Shown here piece after piece: positions 1-8,482 of a stretch of 64,000 nucleotides of DNA. A program made the position numbers and the translations under genes. The DNA is from Aporhodopirellula sallentina SM41 (lineage in GTDB: Bacteria > Planctomycetota > Planctomycetia > Pirellulales > Pirellulaceae), in assembly GCF_000346505.1 (NCBI RefSeq), contig NZ_ANOH01000117.1, positions 25,874-89,873 on the forward strand. The letters are read 5' to 3'. Position 1 is the first letter of the stretch. Every line of letters begins with the position of its first letter. Below the pieces are notes generated by a model. The model saw nothing but the letters and a program-made list of their open reading frames with translations, did not search any database and had not been told where the DNA came from.

Positions 1-484
1 TTCACCAAGGTAGGAATCGCGAGCGTCCAGATGATTTACCCCAATATTTGAAACGTTTGTTTTCTACGCCGAACTCGTCTGCGATTACCAGTTGTCGTAT
101 ATTGGAAGTCAAGATTCAGTAGTATCTAGCGGGTCATCCACGGATGAGTGCATCGTGCCACAATCATCCATTGAGCTACGGAACCGGCCACTGGAAAAGT
201 TAGAGCTCATCAATGGACGGGGGCGCAAAGCTTTACTCAATCCCATGGGCACTTTCCTTTCTGATGCGATGGAAAGGCGTGCCAGACTCTTGGCCTGATC
301 TCTGTAGAGTGGAAATATTAAATTTGCCAAACCGCAAGACGTAAACGACAACAGAAACGCCCTGCGAAATCGCTCAAAGCCAAGTGCACCAAACTCGTTG
401 CGATGAAAATACTTCTTGCTTCACCGATTGTGAAACTGGGTTCACTCTGTTGCTGCGCAACGAAACAACCTTGAAAACAGGGAA
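1..484. other. Left-edge stretch without a recognised gene
   Basis: No gene could be supported here. One plus-strand frame is open from the window edge (base 3) to a TAG at 120-122, so the last 39 codons of a gene starting outside the window are possible. The peptide shows no family signature. The other short open frames overlap each other on opposite strands and look like chance. The O-antigen-ligase-like gene on the minus strand ends at 485, so this stretch also holds its 3' flank. I see no clear intrinsic terminator in it. Confidence 0.3.
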
Positions 485-1840
485 TTAGTTCGATATTGAC
501 ATAGCCGGAAAAACAACTGCATCTTCCTGCGCTAAACTATCCACATTCGGTTCGTCTTGCTTTTCACAAGAATTGCTAAACTGCCTCACATAAGTCGACA
601 TACACGACCCCAACGCTAGGAAAACGTAACTGGATTCGGACAAAGCAGCTGCAGAAAACATGCTCGCAACGAAATAACCTGCCAACCCCGCTATGACAGA
701 TAAACGCACTATCTCCAACGCCGACTGATCGTCTGGAACAGTCGAAAAACGGTACAATAACGGACGGGTGCGAAGTGATCGGTACCAAGCTAACCAAAAA
801 CTGCCGAAGTACGCGAACGCCGCAAGCAAGCCGCACCCAGTCGAAATTTCTAGGAAGATGTTATGCAACTCTTTTCGTGAGTTAGGCAGATCAGCGTAGC
901 TAGGCACAAGCATCGATCCGCACCAAGGCCCGACCCCCAACAGCGGGTAGTCGCGTGTAATTTCCAAACCGGCTTTCCATACGACAAACCGGCTCGCCGC
1001 TGAACCGTCCAAATTGTCCCGGGATTCAAATGCCGAAGCAAACTCTTTCACGACTGGCGGACCAGCAAGCAAAGCCCCAACAATCAGGCCACACGCGAAA
1101 ACGGTGTTGATGTACGTCGTTTTACGTACCATTAGCACCAACACACCGAACGCTGCGATTGCTCCCAACATCGCACCACGTGATTCCAAGAGCATGATTT
1201 GATGTGTAGCAAGAACAGCAATCGATAGAAATAAAACTCGCTGCCATGTTCTTTGGAGCAGCAGTCCCAGAGCCAAGCTACCACTGAGCATGGGAATCGT
1301 GGCACTGGAGTAAATGTTATTATCCCCACGCATTCCGAAGGCCCAACCATTTCGGGAATACGCCGAAAACCCATCTTGGAAGTACTGCACGTTGATTTGC
1401 AGAGAATTGTAGCCCTGGGCGACGCAAATTGCCATCAACAGAACAAGCATCTTTTTCGGCGTATCAATCAGCCCCATAGCCAAACAAGCCATCAAGATAA
1501 TCTTCCATAAATACCGCATATAGAATGCGGTCAGGTCCGGTCCGATCGTAGAAAGCGAAGACATAAATGCCAACGCAATGAACGCAATCATCCCAAACAT
1601 CGGCGACATCAGGCTGATCCGAAGCTTAAAGCCTGGGAACCCGCCAAGCCCCAAGCCGATCAGTGTGCAAACCGTAATCATCGTTTGATAGGGAAAGTAT
1701 GATGGCATCGCCCATCGCCAATTCCATTCAGGAATCAAGAACGTGAAGAAATAAAACGCAACGATGCCCCACCACGGCCTGGTTAGTGCGACCCCACATC
1801 CAATTACGACCAGGGCAATGGTAAGTAGAGCGCCTAACAT
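485..1840 (-). CDS. O-antigen ligase-like, exosortase-associated polytopic membrane protein
   Basis: The 451-residue product is almost entirely hydrophobic, with about ten membrane segments. It opens with a helix followed by a tryptophan-rich loop (W23/W24 region, then NWRWAMPSYFPY). It resembles the O-antigen ligase/Wzy_C superfamily, and specifically the probable O-glycosylation ligases found beside exosortases. The supporting features are that N-terminus, the WAFGMRGDNN loop, the large periplasmic loop with GVGPWCGSM, and the LHNIFLEIST motif carrying the His typical of these ligases. Members move lipid-linked glycan onto an acceptor or polymerise repeat units at the outer face of the inner membrane. 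Transcription is on the same strand as the UDP-sugar dehydrogenase upstream (start 3888), about 690 bases away, so it may have its own promoter. The ATG at 1840 is the first in frame. The ligase-versus-polymerase role is not resolved by sequence. Confidence 0.75.
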   Translation of the reverse strand: MLGALLTIALVVIGCGVALTRPWWGIVAFYFFTFLIPEWNWRWAMPSYFPYQTMITVCTLIGLGLGGFPGFKLRISLMSPMFGMIAFIALAFMSSLSTIGPDLTAFYMRYLWKIILMACLAMGLIDTPKKMLVLLMAICVAQGYNSLQINVQYFQDGFSAYSRNGWAFGMRGDNNIYSSATIPMLSGSLALGLLLQRTWQRVLFLSIAVLATHQIMLLESRGAMLGAIAAFGVLVLMVRKTTYINTVFACGLIVGALLAGPPVVKEFASAFESRDNLDGSAASRFVVWKAGLEITRDYPLLGVGPWCGSMLVPSYADLPNSRKELHNIFLEISTGCGLLAAFAYFGSFWLAWYRSLRTRPLLYRFSTVPDDQSALEIVRLSVIAGLAGYFVASMFSAAALSESSYVFLALGSCMSTYVRQFSNSCEKQDEPNVDSLAQEDAVVFPAMSISN

Positions 1841-2532
1841 TTACTCGCGCCGTATTTAAATTTTGCACTACTGCCCATGTTTGATTCCTGCGAAGCGTTT
1901 TGAAACCGCAGATCAATCTGCGATGACACTGGTGAACAAGACAATCGCAAAGCCAACCGTACTGGGTCGTGCTGTACTAACGCGAATCGAATTCTAATGA
2001 CTGGGCGATGCGTCATATCTTGAAGCCGCTAGAATAATTCCGGCATCTGGCGCGACGCCCCATGCTCGCTGCCCGCAGACGTAAATTGAAGGAGACGCCG
2101 CCCCAGGTAGACGTTGAGCTTCAAGCGATTGTGCTGACGACCGTCGTTCTCATTTGACCTGAAGTTTGCCAGCGTGAACCTCGTTCACTTGACTGACACG
2201 CCTCGACAGTTCAAGCACGCGGAAAGCTGTGAGTGCAGGCCACCACTTGGCTTGCGGTTGCTGCTCCCAGCCAGTTCACCTGGGCCGCATTTGCATGTTC
2301 GGGGGACGGCCCCCTTAGGTACTTGCTTGCCGCCGCGTGATGGGCCATTGCAGCACCTGCGATGCGGCATTGACCAGTTGACGCCGAATAACCCCGCAGG
2401 GATCGCTAGTGTTTGCTTGCAGGTCCACATAACCTCCATGATTCGCGACTGCGCCAACGCGCCCGCTGGGATGCAATTGCGGCGGTATGCAATGCGATTG
2501 ACAATCATCGGACGGATCAACCGTCGACCACC
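1841..2532. other. Gene-poor stretch between ligase-like gene and UDP-sugar dehydrogenase
   Basis: No gene is supported. Opposed open frames of 110-125 codons occur around 2174-2536 on both strands, but none shows a recognisable domain and they mask one another. A short G5/C5 hairpin lies at 2301-2314. The dehydrogenase on the minus strand ends at 2533 and the ligase-like gene on the same strand starts at 1840, so a promoter for the latter is expected here. I could not pick out convincing -35/-10 boxes. Confidence 0.4.
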
Positions 2533-3888
2533 CTAACACTTGCGGATTTTTTCGCGGAGATCTGCGATGTTCGCGGTCGCGTTGCGGGTGTCGATCACAA
2601 GCAAACTGTGCTTGACGATCTCCTCATAGTCGAAGGCGGTGTGATCCGTCGCGATCAGGACTGCGTCGCAGGACTCGAGGAATTCCGGCGTCAGCTCCTG
2701 GCTCTCCATCACCGGGAGATCGTAGTGCCTCATCGCAGGCAAGCATGGGACGTGCGGATCGCTGTAGAATACTTCCGCGCCGAGTTCTAGCAGTAGCTCC
2801 ATGAGCTCGAACGATGGACTTTCACGCGGGTCATCAACATCCTTTTTGTAGGCGACCCCCAACAAACAGATTTTACTCCCCCGAACTGGCTTTCCGAACT
2901 CGTTGAGGAACTTGACGGACTGCGAAACAACATACCCTGGCATTGCCCGGTTGACTTCGCCGGCCAATTCGATGAACCGTGCATTACCGCCTTGCTTTCG
3001 CGCCAACCAAGACAGGTAAAAGGGATCAATCGGGATACAATGGCCGCCGAGTCCAGGACCGGGGTAAAAGGCCTGGAACCCAAACGGCTTCGTCTTCGCC
3101 GCGTTGATGACCTCCCACACGTCGATCCCCATCCCGTCAAAAAGCACCTTGAGCTCATTCACCAAAGCAATATTGACGGCGCGATAGATATTCTCTAGCA
3201 CCTTGGCCGCTTCGGCGACTTCACAGCTGCTGACCGGAATCACTCCCGCTACGGCCGACTCATACAAGACCTTGGCGATTTCGAGACTTGTTTCGTCAAT
3301 GGCACCGACAACTTTAGGAATCCCGGCGGCCGAGAAATCCGGGTTGCCGGGATCTTCACGTTCAGGGCTGTACGCTACGAAGAAATCAACGCCTGCCTTC
3401 AGACCGGACTTTTCCAAGATCGGCACCATGACGTCACGGGTCGTCGTGGGGTAGGTCGTGCTTTCGAGCACGACAAGCTGACCTGGCCGCAGTGACTTAG
3501 CGATCGATTCACAAGTGCCTACCACGTACTTCAAGTCGGGGTCGCGGGCATCGTCGAGTGGTGTCGGGACACAAATCAGCAAGACATCGGGCTCGCCGAG
3601 ACGCTCCATCTGGTCAGTCGCGTCGAATGCCTCCTTCCCCAGCCAAGATGAAATTTTCTCGTCAACGATGTGCTTTATATAGCTCTCCCCCGCTAGCAAC
3701 GAAGCCACCTTAGAACTGTCGATATCGTACCCGGTGCACCGGAATCCGGAGTTGATAAATGCATCGATCAGCGGGAGCCCAACATACCCGAGCCCTATGA
3801 CGCCGACGACGCATTGGCGAGCTGCGATAGACTCGACAAGCGATTGACCAGAAGCTGCGAGGACGGGGGAGTGACTGACAATTGACAT
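2533..3888 (-). CDS. wbpA: UDP-N-acetyl-D-glucosamine-type 6-dehydrogenase (nucleotide sugar dehydrogenase)
   Basis: This 451-residue enzyme of the UDP-glucose/GDP-mannose dehydrogenase superfamily carries out the two-step NAD-dependent oxidation of a UDP-hexose(amine) to the uronate. The N-terminal Rossmann motif IGLGYVGLPL is at residues 31-40. ESTTYPTTT (142-150) and AYSPERED (172-179) are typical substrate/NAD elements. The catalytic Cys is C284 in GPGLGGHCIPIDPFYL, followed by the FIELAGEVNR stretch seen in WbpA-type UDP-GlcNAc dehydrogenases. The C-terminal UDP-binding domain has LLGVAYKKDVDDPRESPS. Length and motif order are normal for the family. It supplies an acidic sugar nucleotide for the surrounding polysaccharide locus. 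The gene symbol is by family resemblance; UDP-GlcNAc as substrate is inferred from motif similarity and not proven. The ATG at 3888 is preceded by only a weak ribosome binding site. Confidence 0.88.
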   Translation of the reverse strand: MSIVSHSPVLAASGQSLVESIAARQCVVGVIGLGYVGLPLIDAFINSGFRCTGYDIDSSKVASLLAGESYIKHIVDEKISSWLGKEAFDATDQMERLGEPDVLLICVPTPLDDARDPDLKYVVGTCESIAKSLRPGQLVVLESTTYPTTTRDVMVPILEKSGLKAGVDFFVAYSPEREDPGNPDFSAAGIPKVVGAIDETSLEIAKVLYESAVAGVIPVSSCEVAEAAKVLENIYRAVNIALVNELKVLFDGMGIDVWEVINAAKTKPFGFQAFYPGPGLGGHCIPIDPFYLSWLARKQGGNARFIELAGEVNRAMPGYVVSQSVKFLNEFGKPVRGSKICLLGVAYKKDVDDPRESPSFELMELLLELGAEVFYSDPHVPCLPAMRHYDLPVMESQELTPEFLESCDAVLIATDHTAFDYEEIVKHSLLVIDTRNATANIADLREKIRKC

Positions 3889-4521
3889 TTCAAATCTGCA
3901 GAAAGACAGAGGAAAACATGATTAACAACAAACGAACGGCGAGACATTCAATAGGAAGGAATAACCAAGAACGAAAACAAGCAAACCGCGACGCACGATG
4001 CATAGCCCCAGACAACTGACCAATGCGCCAACGGCACAAACATTTGCAATCACGCTTCGTCCACTCGCCACGAATCCTTACGACCACAGAGCGTTCAGCA
4101 TTGCCCCGATGGGCCTGCGTCCAGAAACGTCTCCCCGGCCCGGTCTCGCATTGCCAAGCAAGGTGCTCAAGTAATCGCGAGGGTAAACGAGAGAACAAGA
4201 ACCGCCCTGAAAGCGCGGACTTCGTCCACATGGGTGACAGCAAATCACTGCAACCACGGACGCAACGCCCAAACATCAGCCAGTGGTCCACCTACCAGCC
4301 ACTGCCTCAGAAAAACGGTAGAGAGCAAGCAAGAACGCCCTATGACGACACAGCCACTCGCTCACCAACCATGACTCACTCCACTTAACCTACGGCCAAA
4401 ACGCCTCTCGACGCCGCCATCCCCCCTTCTAGTTCCTGATGCAACCGCACGTGGCCAATCACTCCGTGAATGAGCGCCCCATAGAAACGCTATTTTGCGG
4501 GAGTACGCCGCCACACTAGCC
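3889..4521. other. Gene-poor stretch between deacetylase and UDP-sugar dehydrogenase
   Basis: Two opposed open frames of 133 and 121 codons (3890-4291 minus, 4023-4388 plus) overlap almost fully and neither has recognisable features. I treat both as chance. Both flanking genes read on the minus strand, so this is the leader of the UDP-sugar dehydrogenase and the 3' flank of the deacetylase. No terminator hairpin with a T-tract was seen. Confidence 0.4.
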
Positions 4522-5436
4522 TCAAACCGCATTCACATAGCTACCGCACCCATCAACCAAACACACTGAGTCCTCCATCGCTCCGAACCGATGACCCGAA
4601 ATCAACCTGCTTAATTTCGACGCCGTCGCCGCTAACCCGACACAGTGCCGAAAGCGACTCTTTATACCCACGCCCATTACACGCGGCTGATCGGGATCAA
4701 TTTCCCACGGGTGGATGTAAAACATTGCCGGACGGTTCTGCTGCTCTAGCTTTCGAATCGCTGCCGATGTCGCCGCACGCGGGAACAGGCGAAAGTAGCC
4801 TCCACCAATCGGCACAGTAACGCCACCGACCTTTTCAAGCGTGGGAGGGAACTCGACCAGCTTTCCGCTACCGATCTCTCTCGTATGAATCTCTCTCTTT
4901 GCACCTGGCATCCCATAGCGATCATGGCCATTGATCGGAAAAATACTGCTATCGGTAGTAAAGCCGTGCTCAACCAACACCTCCAACGCCCATAACGAAC
5001 GCTCAACGATCGAGAAACTGGGTGCCCGATACGCAGTCACCTCCACGCCGCATGCGTTACAGATCGCATCTTTTGAGGCAGCGATATCGCCCGCGAATTC
5101 TTCGGGCGTCAGATCGTATACCAAGCGATGCCAATAGCCATGCGAGGCAACCTCGTGACCAGCCTTCGCGATACGCTGAACCAGCGCCGGGAAACGCTCG
5201 GCAACCCAGCCCAGGACGAAGAAGGTTCCGCGAACTTGGCAATCATCAAAGAGGGAAAGCATTCTCTCTGTATTTGCGACTACACGGCTTTCGTACGTGT
5301 CCCACTGTTTCCGGCTGACGCGATGTTCGAACGCCGAGACTTGGTAGTAGTCTTCGACATCGACTGTTAATGCATGGCAGACCGCCTCCGAGCTGGAATG
5401 GGATGCGGGCGCGGAATGAGAAGATGAAATACTCAT
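4522..5436 (-). CDS. Exosortase-associated polysaccharide deacetylase (NodB/CE4 family)
   Basis: The 304-residue protein of the NodB homology (CE4) superfamily matches the subfamily found in exosortase/PEP-CTERM loci. The metal-binding signature is present: TVDVEDYYQ at 24-32 with D26/D29, then SHGYWH with H99 and H103. RAPSFS follows, and later FYIHPWEIDPDQPR. The expected reaction is hydrolytic removal of N- or O-acetyl groups from polysaccharide during or after export. There is no obvious signal peptide; the first 20 residues are Ser/His-rich. The start ATG overlaps the stop of the upstream sugar transferase by one base (TAATG at 5434-5438), which implies translational coupling and joint action on the same glycan. 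The specific substrate cannot be read from the sequence. Confidence 0.85.
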   Translation of the reverse strand: MSISSSHSAPASHSSSEAVCHALTVDVEDYYQVSAFEHRVSRKQWDTYESRVVANTERMLSLFDDCQVRGTFFVLGWVAERFPALVQRIAKAGHEVASHGYWHRLVYDLTPEEFAGDIAASKDAICNACGVEVTAYRAPSFSIVERSLWALEVLVEHGFTTDSSIFPINGHDRYGMPGAKREIHTREIGSGKLVEFPPTLEKVGGVTVPIGGGYFRLFPRAATSAAIRKLEQQNRPAMFYIHPWEIDPDQPRVMGVGIKSRFRHCVGLAATASKLSRLISGHRFGAMEDSVCLVDGCGSYVNAV

Positions 5437-6404
5437 TAGCGGGGGCGACGAACCGCACCTGACGAAGGAGGGATCTCACCGGCGCCTGCAAAAGCAAACG
5501 CCGCTTGAAACTGTTCGCTGTCCTCGCACGACGCTATTGGTGCTGACTGCAGGCACACAACACTAGGTGGAAGAATTCGATCGCCATCTTCTTCAATGCA
5601 GGCATCCTTCACGAGATCCAGTCGGTCCAAGCACATCAGTCGTGTCACTATGACGCCTTTGAGCCCAATGAGGCGAAGCGCAGTGGCCATCATCATCCGT
5701 GCATCGAGCCACAAGCTGGCGTTCTCGATATAATGAAGGTCTAGAATCTGCTTGCGGCGTACGTCTGCGATGCTCTCATCTGGGGGAAGGTTGATCTGGG
5801 CTAACCCCGTTACGCCTGGTTTGACGGCTATTCGTTGATAGTATCCATCGATTTCTTTGGCGAGATCGTCACAGATCTGAGGCCGTTCGGGGCGAGGTCC
5901 GACGAGAGACATGTCTCCACGGCACACATTCCAAAGTTGCGGCAATTCGTCGAGATGCAGCTTGCGAAGCATCTGGCCGACACAGTTGACCCGAGGGTCA
6001 TTCTTGCAAGCCCACTGTGGCTTGCCTGGCTTTTCGGCATCCACAACCATGGATCGCAGCTTGATGATATCAAACGTCTGTCCATTGAGGCCCACCCGCT
6101 CCTGCCGGTAAAAGCCAGGGCCACGAGAAGTGAAGCGTACCAAGAGATACAGAGCTGCAATGAATGGCGATGCAAAGAACAGCATCAGTCCGCCGAGTGC
6201 ACGATCAACGAAGTATTTTCGTTGGAAAAAAACTTTGCAGCGTTCCGGGCAATGCAGGCGATAGAACTGTGGGGATTGGCGGGCGATGGAGTCGATGTCG
6301 TCTTCCCCCACCGAGTCGTTCTGCCCAGTGTTTCGCCAAGAGGCATGTTCCCCGTCCAGGTGGCTGTGATGCTTCCCTCTCGATGACAGTGATCCCGCTG
6401 ACAT
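5436..6404 (-). CDS. Initiating sugar-phosphate (undecaprenyl-phosphate) transferase
   Basis: This bacterial sugar transferase (PF02397-type) would load the first sugar phosphate onto undecaprenyl phosphate at the inner face of the membrane. It has one hydrophobic N-terminal segment (ALGGLMLFFASPFIAAL). After it come the family motifs RFTSRGPGFYRQERVG, FDIIKLRSM, the LRKLHLDELPQLWNV block, MSLVGPRPERP and KPGVTGLAQI. It is therefore the minimal catalytic form without the extra WcaJ-type membrane helices. The frame is open up to an ATG at 6509 (357 residues). I prefer the ATG at 6404 (322 residues) because a strong AGGAG sits six to eight bases upstream, and the 35 extra residues are low-complexity His/Thr/Gln. 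It is first in a two-gene unit with the deacetylase, and the stop overlaps the next start by one base. Confidence 0.85.
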   Translation of the reverse strand: MSAGSLSSRGKHHSHLDGEHASWRNTGQNDSVGEDDIDSIARQSPQFYRLHCPERCKVFFQRKYFVDRALGGLMLFFASPFIAALYLLVRFTSRGPGFYRQERVGLNGQTFDIIKLRSMVVDAEKPGKPQWACKNDPRVNCVGQMLRKLHLDELPQLWNVCRGDMSLVGPRPERPQICDDLAKEIDGYYQRIAVKPGVTGLAQINLPPDESIADVRRKQILDLHYIENASLWLDARMMMATALRLIGLKGVIVTRLMCLDRLDLVKDACIEEDGDRILPPSVVCLQSAPIASCEDSEQFQAAFAFAGAGEIPPSSGAVRRPR

Positions 6405-6509
6405 GCCCTTCTCCTGGGGGTGAGTGTGGCTTTGTTGGGTGATGCGATGTTGATGTCGCGTATGTCCGGCAAGGGGGTGGGCACCCGTCTGTTCGGCAGT
6501 TCTGTTCAT

Positions 6510-7549
6510 CCTAATGTGGGTGGGTTCAAAAAAAGGGGGGAGCCAGGATTATTCATAGAATTGGTGTACTTTCACATTGTGAGCGATTGGTCAATGTGAT
6601 GACCGTTCGGTCGGGCGAGAGCGGTTTAGGAACGAAAAAAGCAGGTTTTCGCCACGTATTTCTTGCGTTCTTTTAAGGCGTTGTTGCCCGGTGGCACGAG
6701 CTCGATTGAAATCGAGCATTCGCATGAATTTCTTTTTTATGTTGTGGTTGACGCAATCGCGAAGAGATCTGTTGCGTTGGCGTTGCCTGTTTTATCCGGC
6801 GTTTCTTGCGTGGAATCGCACCTGTCTGTCTAATTTGCGAGGGGTGTATGTTTGGTTGGGTAGCGGGGGCGGGGAAGCTTATTGATGACGTTCCCGAAGG
6901 GAGCATCTGAAGAATGGGGAGTTAAGATTCGTTACAGCAGGGCGACTGAGTCACGTGTGTGCTCTGTGGAAGGAGATGCACTGTCGCTGGCAATTCAGAG
7001 GTGTAAGATCGTCCGTTGGTAAGTCCCTGGACTATTTAGGGGCTCTGCTGGCCTAAGGCTCTGTTGGCAGGATATGGCTTCAACGGATTGCTTATCAGGA
7101 GAAGAATTGGCACTCTCCTTTCGGTTGGCGTTCGCAGGAGGCGACGACCCCTGACGACTATCTGCACGTTCACTCGAGCAATTGAGAATTTGACGTTTCG
7201 GATCCTTGTAGCTGAATTTGCCAGAATTCAGGCCGCCAAAGTGCCTGGCGGTGTCGGCTACATCATCTCTAGAAAATGCTCGTGCGTCCCGTAGCGGGCC
7301 TGTGCGAGTAGCTATGTAGCAGGCGCGGTGTCGCCCAAGGTCAACGACTATCTAGACGCGTCTGGCCTCGAATGGGACTCGATGCCCACGCCGCAAGTTC
7401 CGCGGGGGCGATGCTGCTTGCTTCGTTCGTGTTCCGACATCGTTCGCGGCGTTCGGTCGCCGACTTCTAGTGCTGGATGCGACGTGGATTCAGAAACAAC
7501 AGGCAAGTGTTCATCGGATACTCAGGTTGCCGAGTTGATGTGGCTGTTT
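6510..7549. other. Kilobase gene-poor region upstream of sugar transferase
   Basis: No coding gene is supported over roughly 1 kb. Open frames of 60-110 codons on both strands have no recognisable features, and several are shadows of the EpsI-like gene that ends at 7550. The stretch contains the promoter side of the sugar transferase/deacetylase pair, including the inverted repeat at 6572-6599 and a small GACC/GGTC hairpin at 6601-6612. A run of about seven A/G-rich bases near 6530 lies just before the coding start. Confidence 0.4.
6572..6599. promoter_or_regulatory. Perfect 8-bp inverted repeat, candidate operator
   Basis: TCACATTG at 6572-6579 is repeated as its exact reverse complement CAATGTGA at 6592-6599, with a 12-base spacer. 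The centre is about 75 bases upstream of the first possible start (6509) of the sugar transferase. On the minus strand a TTGACC, a possible -35 box, overlaps one arm. The spacing puts the half-site centres about two helical turns apart, as for a dimeric regulator. The regulator is unknown. Confidence 0.4.
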
Positions 7550-8236
7550 CTAGTTGCTAATGAGTGTGTGAGTGTGAGGAAGAATCTCGGTAACGAACTC
7601 CTGAACCGGTCGGTACGAGTCGGTCTCGGCAGGGCCTGCGATCTGGATTTTGAATAGTGAGTCTGCAAACCAGAATCTCGGTTGGTTTCGCGCCTGCCAG
7701 TCGTCACCGCTGCTCCATCCATACCACACTTCGAGTGTCGGATCTGGAAGAGGGGCATTGGCGAAGCGAACCGACCAAAGAGTGTCTTGGTAGCCATCTG
7801 AACCTATGGACTCGACTTGTCGATCGCCTACTTGTTTGGTGCCGATAGAGCTATAGCACACCTCGGGCGTGTGCACGGCGATCGGACCACGAGGGCCGAA
7901 AAGTATGGCTACATTCACTTTAGCGCCGGTTGATTCATTTTCGTACTCGCGGACAATCGAGCCGTAGCATCGGAGCAAGCTAGCCGCCCCAGCGTCTAGT
8001 TCCGTGGTTTCAACGAGTTTCCAGTCCCCGAGTTGGTTAGGTAGGTTTAAAAGCTTGCTACCCTTTACGGTAAGGTCGTCATTGGTTGACCATCGTCCAT
8101 CGAGATAACCATGTACCATGCCTGACATAAGCGTTAGAACGGCAAGGATTGCTGTCGCGGCGACCCGGGCTGAGCCGGGTCGACGGGGTAGGGAAGGATA
8201 ATGGTAGGTGTGCATCCCAGTCTCTTGGTTCTGCAT
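7550..8236 (-). CDS. EpsI-family exosortase-associated protein (DUF3485)
   Basis: The 228-residue protein has one N-terminal membrane segment (about 24-42) and an exported domain of the EpsI/DUF3485 family. Members of this family are encoded next to, or fused to, exosortases. The signature HTPEVCYSSIG places H122 and C127, preceded by LFGPRGPIAV; in this family a Cys/His motif of this kind is conserved. A later EVWYGWSSGDDW and a FKIQIAG segment fit the family pattern. Its exact role is not established, but it is regarded as part of exosortase/exopolysaccharide export. Here it is a separate gene rather than an exosortase fusion; the exosortase lies about 8 kb upstream in the same transcriptional direction. 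The start is the ATG at 8236, with a second ATG seven codons inside. Confidence 0.75.
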   Translation of the reverse strand: MQNQETGMHTYHYPSLPRRPGSARVAATAILAVLTLMSGMVHGYLDGRWSTNDDLTVKGSKLLNLPNQLGDWKLVETTELDAGAASLLRCYGSIVREYENESTGAKVNVAILFGPRGPIAVHTPEVCYSSIGTKQVGDRQVESIGSDGYQDTLWSVRFANAPLPDPTLEVWYGWSSGDDWQARNQPRFWFADSLFKIQIAGPAETDSYRPVQEFVTEILPHTHTLISN

Positions 8237-8482
8237 GGGGTGGTAAGAGCGGAGGTCGGAAATAGGTTTTCAGGACTGTTTGTGCTGGCGGAGAAAAGGG
8301 GAATGTAGGGAAATCAGTGCACTAAAATGGTAGACCCTTTCCGTAGCTTATCAGCCGATCATCTTTGGCGACGATTAACAGGGGACATTCCGGTGCTAAT
8401 GTCCGTCGGCAGATGGGGGCTTGCTCGTGAGTTGGACCTTGATTGAGTTGTGAGCAGTGCGTCTCAGGGATTCAGTTGGCTG

